Assembly (NCBI GenBank): GCA_965216255.1
Contig: OZ244148.1
Coordinates: 3,844,001-3,908,000 of the forward strand
Reading direction: 5' to 3'
Source of the DNA: G965216255 sp965216255
GTDB taxonomy: Bacteria; Bacteroidota; Rhodothermia; Rhodothermales; Bin80
DNA length: 64,000 nucleotides
Shown here: piece by piece, positions 53,069 to 59,801 of the stretch
Layout: each line of letters begins with the position of its first letter
How positions within the stretch are numbered: position 1 is the stretch's first letter
Position numbers and translations under genes: made by a program
The notes under the pieces: generated by a model
Told to the model about the DNA's origin: nothing
Seen by the model: the letters and a program-made list of their open reading frames with translations, nothing else
Database searches by the model: none

Positions 53069-54198
53069 TCGCCGGGGTCTCGGCTCCGGCCTTCGTTGAG
53101 CGCAGAAGGCTTCGATGCGCCAACGTGCGATTGTGTGGGTGTCGCCGGGGTCTCGGCTCCGGCCTTCGTTGAGCGATGGATGAAGCCGCAGACCCTCGTA
53201 CCGACGTGCAAGTGTCGCCGGGGTCTCGGCTCCGGCCTTCGTTGAGCGTTGGGGGTGCCGATCAAGAAAGAGGTGCTCGCCCATGTGTCGCCGGGGTCTC
53301 GGCTCCGGCCTTCGTTGAGCGTGCATCTCGGCGCCCGATTGCATCGCATGGGTCGAGGAGTGTCGCCGGGGTCTCGGCTCCGGCCTTCGTTGAGCGGTCC
53401 TGCAGGGCCACGTGGATACGTCGCCCGTCATGTGTCGCCGGGGTCTCGGCTCCGGCCTTCGTTGAGCGGACACCTTGTACGCCATGTCGCCCAACTCGAT
53501 TGAGGTGTCGCCGGGGTCTCGGCTCCGGCCTTCGTTGAGCGGACAACCGAGGATCGTGGTAGCGGAACACCCACGCGGTGTCGCCGGGGTCTCGGCTCCG
53601 GCCTTCGTTGAGCGAACCCTTGATATGGCCAAAATTGAACTTACTGTAGATTGTGTCGCCGGGGTCTCGGCTCCGGCCTTCGTTGAGCGCTTCAGGCGCG
53701 CCAGCAAGTCGCGCTGGTCAAGCTGTGTCGCCGGGGTCTCGGCTCCGGCCTTCGTTGAGCGACCCAGGCGCGCGAAGACCATCAGTATCTATGGGAGGTG
53801 TCGCCGGGGTCTCGGCTCCGGCCTTCGTTGAGCGGTCACGCCGGCGGCGTTGCTGTCGGCCCTTTTCAAGGTGTCGCCGGGGTCTCGGCTCCGGCCTTCG
53901 TTGAGCGAGCCGCTCCGCGACCACGTAGTAGGCGCTGTCGGTGTGTCGCCGGGGTCTCGGCTCCGGCCTTCGTTGAGCGTTCATGCATGCCGTCAACGTT
54001 CCTGGCAAACTCCTTGTGTCGCCGGGGTCTCGGCTCCGGCCTTCGTTGAGCGAGCCTGTTCTTTGACATGCTGACAGTAGGGCCGGGCGGTGTCGCCGGG
54101 GTCTCGGCTCCGGCCTTCGTTGAGCGATGAGCCGGCAGTTGACGGTTGCGCCTTCTCCGCAGTGTCGCCGGGGTTTTGGCCCCGGCCTTTGTTGAGCG
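53066..54198 (+). CRISPR. CRISPR array, leader-distal segment (16 repeats)
   Basis: Repeats 9-24 start at 53066, 53139, 53212, 53285, 53360, 53432, 53505, 53578, 53653, 53725, 53798, 53871, 53943, 54016, 54090 and 54162. Spacers 9-23 are 35-38 nt. Repeats 9-23 look identical to the consensus of the left segment. The last one (54162-54198) is degenerate, which marks the old end. With the left part this makes 24 repeats and 23 spacers. Confidence 0.97.
54162..54198 (+). repeat. Degenerate terminal CRISPR repeat
   Basis: Differs from the consensus at several bases: the loop TCTCGG is TTTTGG, CTCCGGC is CCCCGGC (turning the stem G-T pair into G-C), and CTTCG is TTTG-like (CCTTTGTTGAGCG). The hairpin is therefore kept or strengthened. 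Confidence 0.85.
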
Positions 54199-54364
54199 GA
54201 CCTAACGGAAGCAGACGGCTCCAGCGTAACAAGCGGTACCGGCGCAGTACAGCCCTGAACGACACCGCACTGCACAAATGGTAGACATAGTTCGCCTCGA
54301 TCTCCAGCGTCCCCTTCGCGGAAAAGTTGATGGGCTCGTGCTGAATCCCGTAACCGCAATCAGG
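54199..54364 (-). pseudogene. Coding fragment between array end and IS66
   Basis: Read on the minus strand, about 55 codons look like real protein: 'GYGIQHEPINFSAKGTLEIE' and 'ANYVYHLCSAVSFRAVLRRY'. The frame is cut at the IS66 left end and runs into array repeats on the other side. The parent family is not recognised. It may be what remained of the gene at the site where the locus arrived. Confidence 0.35.
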
Positions 54365-54450
54365 GTAAGCGTCCGGTGAACCACACATTGCCGGGGTGAA
54401 GGGCTGGTCAGGAGATTGTCACCTGACCCGAGGATCAAAGCCCACGACTG

Positions 54451-54744
54451 ATGCGCAAGCCCAGACGCACGGCGGAAGAAATGTTTCCGCTGGTAGCACA
54501 GTACCTAGCGGGGAGCCAGACAGCGGAAGCCTTTTGTGCCGAGCATGGAATCTCCCGTTCGCAGCTGTCTTATTGGCGGCACAAGTATGGTAAGAAGGCC
54601 GCTGCATCCGAAGGCGCAGCCTTTGTGGAGATAGGGGCCCCTGCTCTGCGTGGGCAGGCACAGACGGTGTATCCGGGCGGGGTGCGGCTGCGCTTCTTCG
54701 TACCGGTATCCTCCTCGTTCTTGGCGACACTGGTTAAGCTGTGA
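54451..54744 (+). CDS. tnpA: IS66-family accessory protein TnpA (orf1)
   Basis: 97 residues with the same helix-turn-helix core as the left copy ('QTAEAFCAEHGISRSQLSYW') and a 'VYPGGVRLRFFVPV' C-terminal strand pair. Its TGA overlaps the GTG start of tnpB. Intact. Confidence 0.85.
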   Translation: MRKPRRTAEEMFPLVAQYLAGSQTAEAFCAEHGISRSQLSYWRHKYGKKAAASEGAAFVEIGAPALRGQAQTVYPGGVRLRFFVPVSSSFLATLVKL

Positions 54745-55076
54745 TCGGGCTGGGGCCTTCTCACCGGTACTATCTGTACCGCAAGCCCACCGACATGCGC
54801 AAGAGCTTTGACGGCTTATGCGCTCTGGTGCACTCGGGCCTGGGGAAGGACCCGATGTCGGGTGATGTCTTTGTCTTTGTAAACCGAAAAAGGACGCATA
54901 TAAAGCTGCTGATATGGGGTAGAAGCGGCTTTGCCCTTTTCTACAAACGGCTGGAAGCGGGCACGTTCGAGGTGCTTGAGAGCGACAAACCGACGTGGGC
55001 ACAGATGGTGCTGCTACTGGAGGGGATATCGCTAAAGTCTCTCAATTACCGGCGCCGCTATGTGGTGAGGGGCTAA
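54741..55076 (+). CDS. tnpB: IS66-family protein TnpB (orf2)
   Basis: 111 residues, GTG start. Family core: 'YYLYRKPTDMRKSFDGLCAL', 'LGKDPMSGDVFVFVNRKRTH', 'IKLLIWGRSGFALFYKRLE', 'GTFEVL'. This matches the short IS66 TnpB (not the TnpB nuclease of IS200/605). Intact, unlike the truncated left copy. Confidence 0.9.
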   Translation: MIGLGPSHRYYLYRKPTDMRKSFDGLCALVHSGLGKDPMSGDVFVFVNRKRTHIKLLIWGRSGFALFYKRLEAGTFEVLESDKPTWAQMVLLLEGISLKSLNYRRRYVVRG

Positions 55077-56426
55077 GGAGTAGGCAAATGATTATCTTAG
55101 AAAATGTGACTGTATGCTTGCGTGATCTGTTGAAGCATCATGCAAGCCACCGAACCTTCCCCCACCTCTTCCGCGACGCTTGAGCTGCTCCGTGAGGAAC
55201 TGGTAGGCCTGCGCCAGGAGAACAGCCGGTCAATGTCTGCGATTGGCAGAGCTTGAGTTTCAACTGGCCGAACTCCGGCGTCTGGTTTTTTGGTGCCAGG
55301 AGCGAACGGTTTGAGCCGGAGCTGGACACGCAGCAGGCGGTGTTGTTTGAAGAGGCGGAGTGTGTTGTGGCGCCTTTGCCGCAGCCCGAGACCATCACGA
55401 TAAAGCGGAGGCTGCCTGCTGCGAAGCGGCCTGCTGTACGCCAGATGTTGCCTGCGCATCTGCGGCGCGAGGTGATTGTTATCGAGCCGGAAGAAGACAC
55501 AGCGCTTCTCAATCGGCAAGGAGGTGATGGAAACGCTGGACTACGAGGCAGCCAGGATGAAGGTGATCCGGCGCGAGCGTCCCAAGTACGTGGACCCCGG
55601 CAATGAGGCCAAAGGCGTGATCATGGCAGAGCTGCCGCCCCGTCTGATTGAATCTGGGATTCCGGAGCCGGGGCTGTTGGCGCATGTGACGATCGAGAAA
55701 TATTGCGATCATTTGCCTTTGTACCGGCAACGCCAGCGTTTTCAGCGGGAAGGCATTGCGCTATCGACCTCGACGCTGGCAGACTGGATAGCCCAGACAG
55801 CGTGGCATCTTGGGCCGCTGGCCGAGGCGCTCAAAGAGGAGGTGATGGCAAGCGGGTATCTGCAAGTGGATGAAACAACGATCCAGGTACAGGATCGCAG
55901 CAAGAAGGGCAAGACGCATCACGGCTTTTACTGGGTTTATCACGCGCCAGAGCCGCAGCTTGTGGTAATGGACTATTGCAAGGGCCGCTCGCGAGATGGG
56001 CCGGAGGCGATTTTGCGCGGATATGCCGGAGCCTTGCAGGCGGATGGGTATGCGGCCTACGATGCGTTCGAGCTTCATAGATCGATTACGACCTATGGGT
56101 GCATGGCGCATACGCGCCGTAAGTTCTACGAGGCTCAAGGCAGCGAGCCGGATAAGGCCGGCTATGTGTTGGGGCAAATCAAGCTGTTGTTACGACATCG
56201 AGCGTCTATTGCGCCAGGAGCAGGCCCAGCCCGTACTAGAGGCGCTGAAGCCGTGGCTTGAAGCTCATCCGGTACTGCCGAGGAGTGTGTGTGGCAAGGC
56301 CGTTCGTTACATGCTAAACCGATGGGAGAAGCTGACACGTTTTCTGTCTGACGGCAGAATCGAGGCTGACAACAATCTGGTCGAGAATGTGATACGCCCG
56401 CTTGCCGTGGGACGCAAGAACTACCT

Positions 56427-56706
56427 AGTATAGTAGGACAATATGTCAAGTGAAGAATACATGAACAGTCTTGGCTTGACCTCTGGAGAAGCGACCGGGC
56501 GTCTTCGACGGCAAATCAATCTGGTATACGCGTGCTAAGCCCCTAAGGACCATAACGCATGATTTCGGTTTCGTCCGGAGCTGCCACTATCTGTTGACGC
56601 GCACTCACCGGCAAGAGAGCCGGCTATCGCAAAGGTAGTTTCGTGGGTTCTCCTACCGTACCCGATCGCTTCTCCATAGGCCATTTCTTTGGTTGCAAGA
56701 TACAGT
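56427..56706 (-). other. Non-coding end of IS110 element, possible guide RNA region
   Basis: 280 bp downstream of the transposase, the longer of the two non-coding ends. IS110/IS1111 elements carry a bridge or seek RNA in one non-coding end; in the IS1111 group it is downstream. No fold was computed, so this is a location hint only. Confidence 0.3.
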
Positions 56707-57795
56707 TTAGGCGGCTTTCGGCAATGGCGAGCCCGTGTGCAGACACCGCGCTTCCCAGAGAAAGCCCGCCAGTTCACGCGCCACTGCCGTGTTGGCCACA
56801 CAGCGCGACTTCGTCTGGCTCAGTCTGTGGAATCTCTTGTACAGCCGGCACTGGGCCTTCCATGCCAGTAGAACGACCTCGGCCGAGACCCCCTTCTGCC
56901 GTTCGCGCAGCACTCTGCTGCACCGCGGTTGGGCTGTATACTTCCATGCCGTTGACACCAGCGCCTTGCGAACATGCGTGTTGCCCGTCTTTGTGATGGA
57001 GCCGCGCTGCGTGTGATCGCCCGAGCTGTACTCGCTCGGCACCAGGCCGAGATACGCCATCAACTGCCGCGGATGCGCGAAGCGACGGATGTCTCCCAAT
57101 TCGCAAGCCAGCGTTAAGGCCGTAACAAGGCCAATGCCCCGGAAGGCCATCAGCACCCCCACGGGCTCTCTGTAGCGGTCCTTTTCGGCTTCCTCCGCCA
57201 GCTGCTGTTCCAGTCTGTGCACTTCCTGCTCCAAATACGCCAGCTTGTACAGATACGTCTGCAGCGTGACCTGGTCCACAGCCGCGACGGGCAGGGCGCT
57301 GAGCCACCTACGAAAGGCTTTCGTCCAGTGTGTTGCGCCCGTGTACCGAAAGCCCCGGGTCTGAAGAAAAGACAGGATCCGCTGTTTGGTTCGCGTTATG
57401 GACTCGACCAGGTCAGCGCGGCAGCGCAATAGGGATCGCGCTGCTTCCTGCTCCTCTTCCGGTACGTACACCGGCGTCAGCAGTCCGGCGGCATACAGCG
57501 TGGCCAGCTTGCTGGCATCCCGCCGGTCGGTCTTGACGCGCTCGCCTGATCGGCGCGGAATGGATGACGGAGCAATCACTTCACACGGCACGCCCTGCGC
57601 CTGCAGCGCACGCTGCAGGCCGAATCCGCAAGAAGATGCTTTGTAGCAGCACCTAAGCGCGCCGTGGCGCCGCTGCACCTGTCGTATATACTTGCGGATC
57701 TTCGGCATATCATTCGGCAACTGCCGCTCGTCGACTACCTCACCCGCGCTGCTGTCGTATACGCAGAGCGCAATGCTCTTCTTGTGCACGTCCAT
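56707..57795 (-). CDS. IS110-family transposase (DEDD), catalytic Glu replaced
   Basis: 362 residues, intact frame from ATG 57795. DEDD_Tnp_IS110 domain: Asp2 in MDVHKKSIAL and Asp90/Asp93 in 'RVKTDRRDASKLA'. The Glu normally in 'YEAGP.GFG' is Lys52 here ('CCYKASSCGFGLQRALQAQG'). The C-terminal Transposase_20 domain has 'FRGIGLVTALTLACELGDIR' and the catalytic Ser region 'GLVPSEYSSGDHTQRG'. Known members use the DEDD acidic cluster with the Ser for recombination. The missing Glu suggests loss of activity although the frame is open. Confidence 0.9.
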   Translation of the reverse strand: MDVHKKSIALCVYDSSAGEVVDERQLPNDMPKIRKYIRQVQRRHGALRCCYKASSCGFGLQRALQAQGVPCEVIAPSSIPRRSGERVKTDRRDASKLATLYAAGLLTPVYVPEEEQEAARSLLRCRADLVESITRTKQRILSFLQTRGFRYTGATHWTKAFRRWLSALPVAAVDQVTLQTYLYKLAYLEQEVHRLEQQLAEEAEKDRYREPVGVLMAFRGIGLVTALTLACELGDIRRFAHPRQLMAYLGLVPSEYSSGDHTQRGSITKTGNTHVRKALVSTAWKYTAQPRCSRVLRERQKGVSAEVVLLAWKAQCRLYKRFHRLSQTKSRCVANTAVARELAGFLWEARCLHTGSPLPKAA

Positions 57796-58350
57796 GCCGA
57801 CAAATAGCGAGGAAGCTAAAGTGAAAGGTTGGGTGTATTTTTGTATGAGGCTGTTCCGGTTTGGGTGATGGATAGACGAGCTAAAGTAGCTCGCCCAGCC
57901 GGAGCAGTCCTATTATAAGATCTGTTTGCGGGTTCGCATGCGGCAGCCCAGTGGGCAGCGGTGGTCTATTCTCTTCTCGGCACGTGCAAGCTGCACGGAG
58001 TAAATCCCCAGGCCTGGCATGCTGCTCCGGGTTGCAGAAGGCACCGGCGTATTCAGTGCCGACCGTGAATTTCCCCGGACGCACCCGGCTGCAAAAGGAC
58101 CTATCCGCTTAGCAGCAAGCCGACCACACCCGAGAAGATCGTCAGCTCTCCCACCCCCTACAAGTCCGATCTCCCTCGCAAAAGGGGCGCAGTCTGTCCT
58201 ACCCTGTACTGGCCCGGACGCTTACCCACTAGCGGATACATCTCCTCCGAACTACGTCTCGTCTTGCCCATGGGATCGTTGTGAATTGTCCATACACAAG
58301 ATCCCAACCACACCGCCACCTCACAAGATGGGGTTCACCGGACGCTTACT

Positions 58351-58514
58351 GCATCGCAGCATCCGTGGCTATCCTATTCGGCCCGAGAAATGAACTTGGC
58401 AATGCAAGTGACGTAGATTAATGCCTGACTGCCAACGTGCTTGGCCGGATCTGATTCCTGCGGCAGCAACATTGTCCTGCCTGCGTCCGGTATGTAGTAG
58501 CTTGCTAACGCACC
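58351..58514. other. Short gap between IS66 and the dioxygenase leader
   Basis: About 160 bp with no gene; it should hold the dioxygenase promoter. Confidence 0.35.
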
Positions 58515-58643
58515 ATGGACAGGGACGATATTACAGTTGGAAGAATATTGAGTCGGCGGGAAGTCATGCAGCTAGTGGCAGCGGCCGGAGCCGCCACGCT
58601 TGCCGTCGGCACTAGCCGCATGGCGTCGGCCGCAGGTTTCCTG
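58515..58643 (+). pseudogene. Tat-type signal leader, out of frame with the dioxygenase
   Basis: From ATG 58515 the frame codes for about 44 residues: 'ILSRREVMQLVAAAGAATLA' with a twin-arginine (SRREVM) and a hydrophobic stretch, then 'VGTSRMASAAGFLP' and a TGA overlapping the downstream ATG. Its natural continuation is the dioxygenase body, which lies in another frame, so a single-base indel near 58640 is likely. It could also be read as a leader peptide coupled to the next start. Confidence 0.6.
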
Positions 58644-58645
58644 CC

Positions 58646-59383
58646 ATGATCCCCGAGTGCGTGGTGAGCCCGGAGATGACAGAGGGCCCCTTCTTTGCCG
58701 ATGTCCAGCTGAAGCGTTCAGATATTCGGACGGAGCCCTCGACAGGAGCACTGGTCGCTGAGGTGCCGCTCGTAGTGACGTCCCATGTATCTCGGATTGG
58801 CGGTGGTGCGTGTGCTCCACTACCGGACGCCGTAGTGGATATTTGGCAAAGCGATGCCACAGGTCTATACTCGGCCTTCCATGATAGAATCGCAGGCGGC
58901 GATATGCGGAATCAGAAATTCCTGCGTGGCCACCAAGTAACCGGCAGCGACGGCACGGCGAAGTTCATAACCATATATCCCGGATGGTACCGGGGCCGCG
59001 CGGTACATGTCCATTCCAAGATTCGTACGGAGGCGGCGCCTGGAAGGAACTTCGAATTCACGTCGCAGCTTTTCTTCGACGATCCGATGACCGACCAGTC
59101 CCATTCCAGGCCGCCCTATGCTGCCAGGGGCATGCGCGATACACGCAATGCCGGTGACGGCATCTTCCGGCGGGCCACGGACCAGCTCGTGCTTTCCCTC
59201 ATGCCTAGCGGCGAAGGATTTGAGGCGACCTTCGGAATAGGCCTTGACTTGTCCGATACCAGGGTCGGCCGCGTGGATGGCTTCCGCCGTTCCCGCGGAG
59301 CTCCTCAGGATGGACAGAATGCGGGGCCCGGTCTTGCAGCCCTGGCCTTCGGGAATGCACTGCTACCCATAGCAACGGCCTGA
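58646..59383 (+). CDS. Intradiol ring-cleavage dioxygenase-like protein
   Basis: 245 residues from ATG 58646. The core fits the intradiol dioxygenase family: 'CVVSPEMTEGPFFADVQLKR', 'DAVVDIWQSDATGLYSAF' (Tyr75), 'FITIYPGWYRGRAVHVHSKI' (Tyr115, His121, His123). These are the four Fe(III) ligands. Family members cleave catechols or related diols; stand-alone exported ones have unknown substrates. The missing leader (see 58515) would place the normal protein outside the cytoplasm; as it stands it would remain inside. It has a flanking IS66 end 300 bp upstream. Confidence 0.8.
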   Translation: MIPECVVSPEMTEGPFFADVQLKRSDIRTEPSTGALVAEVPLVVTSHVSRIGGGACAPLPDAVVDIWQSDATGLYSAFHDRIAGGDMRNQKFLRGHQVTGSDGTAKFITIYPGWYRGRAVHVHSKIRTEAAPGRNFEFTSQLFFDDPMTDQSHSRPPYAARGMRDTRNAGDGIFRRATDQLVLSLMPSGEGFEATFGIGLDLSDTRVGRVDGFRRSRGAPQDGQNAGPGLAALAFGNALLPIATA

Positions 59384-59801
59384 ATCCCACGGGCCGTCCG
59401 TGCGGCTCAAGGCGGATAGAGGTATGCGCAGGATAGACGAGGGACTGCGGGCTTGCAGGTGTGCTAGACACGCTTCCGTGCGGTGGTGGGTGCTTAGTGG
59501 AGCCTTCGTCCAGCGCGCGGCCTGCGATGAGCGCTGCTGGTCGCCCTGGAAGCCAGGGCGACGTGGACACGAAGAGGTACCGAGATTCCCGAGTGGAGAG
59601 GAGGGTGCGCGTGCCCCGAGGTGGCACGACCGCTCAAAGCATTCGCGTGCGGACATCCTCGTATAGACATCTCGAACCAGGTCGGCGAACCGCCGGGCGG
59701 TGCCACGAGCCGTGCGGCACAGTGCCGACTTCTATACTATGCTCAGGCATGCAATCAGGAGCTGGGCCTGGTCCAAATTACCCGCCCCCCGGTGCCTAAT
59801 G
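59384..59801. other. Intergenic region without recognised gene
   Basis: About 420 bp between the dioxygenase and the convergent DUF5916 protein. No clear reading frame or terminator was found. Confidence 0.4.

Larger units (their letters stand above)
56427..57923 (-). mobile_element. IS110-family element inside IS66 tnpC
   Basis: About 1.5 kb. The tnpC frame breaks after 'NYL' at 56426 and resumes with 'FAGSH' at 57924, which fixes the junctions to within 2-3 bp (a shared CT). No long inverted ends, as expected for IS110. About 280 bp of non-coding DNA lies 3' of the transposase (56427-56706) and about 128 bp lies 5' (57796-57923). Confidence 0.85.
55139..58017 (+). pseudogene. tnpC: IS66 transposase TnpC, frameshifted and interrupted by IS110
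   Basis: Starts near ATG 55139 (MQATEPSPTSSATLELLREE) with a stop near 55252. It continues in other frames: 'RSERFEPELDTQQAVLFEEA' (about 55300), 'TIEKYCDHLPLYRQRQRFQR' and 'YLQVDETTIQVQDRSKKG' (catalytic Asp) to 56261, then 'FLSDGRIEADNNLVENVIRP' (catalytic Glu) and 'RKNYL' at 56426. After the IS110 insertion the protein resumes at 57924 as 'FAGSHAAAQWAAVVYSLLGT' and 'CKLHGVNPQAW'. At least two frameshifts plus the insertion make it dead. Confidence 0.88.
54365..58350 (+). mobile_element. IS66-family element, right copy, split by IS110
   Basis: Left terminal repeat GTAAGCGTCCGGTGAACC at 54365; the matching inverted copy ends at 58350 (GGTTCACCGGACGCTTAC at 58333-58350). Without the 1.5-kb IS110 insertion it is about 2.5 kb, the normal IS66 size. 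No matching 8-bp duplication was seen around it. A second partial end-like CGGACGCTTAC lies near 58215. Confidence 0.85.

Noticed and set aside
49899..54359. Many open frames across the array with repeated 'RRPEPRPRRH' or 'SPGSRLRPSLS' peptides
   Set aside because: They are translations of the 37-bp CRISPR repeat in stop-free frames, not repeat proteins.
58206..58221. CGGACGCTTAC near 58215 as the IS66 right end
   Set aside because: It matches the terminal repeat only over about 11 bp, while 58333-58350 matches all 18 bp.
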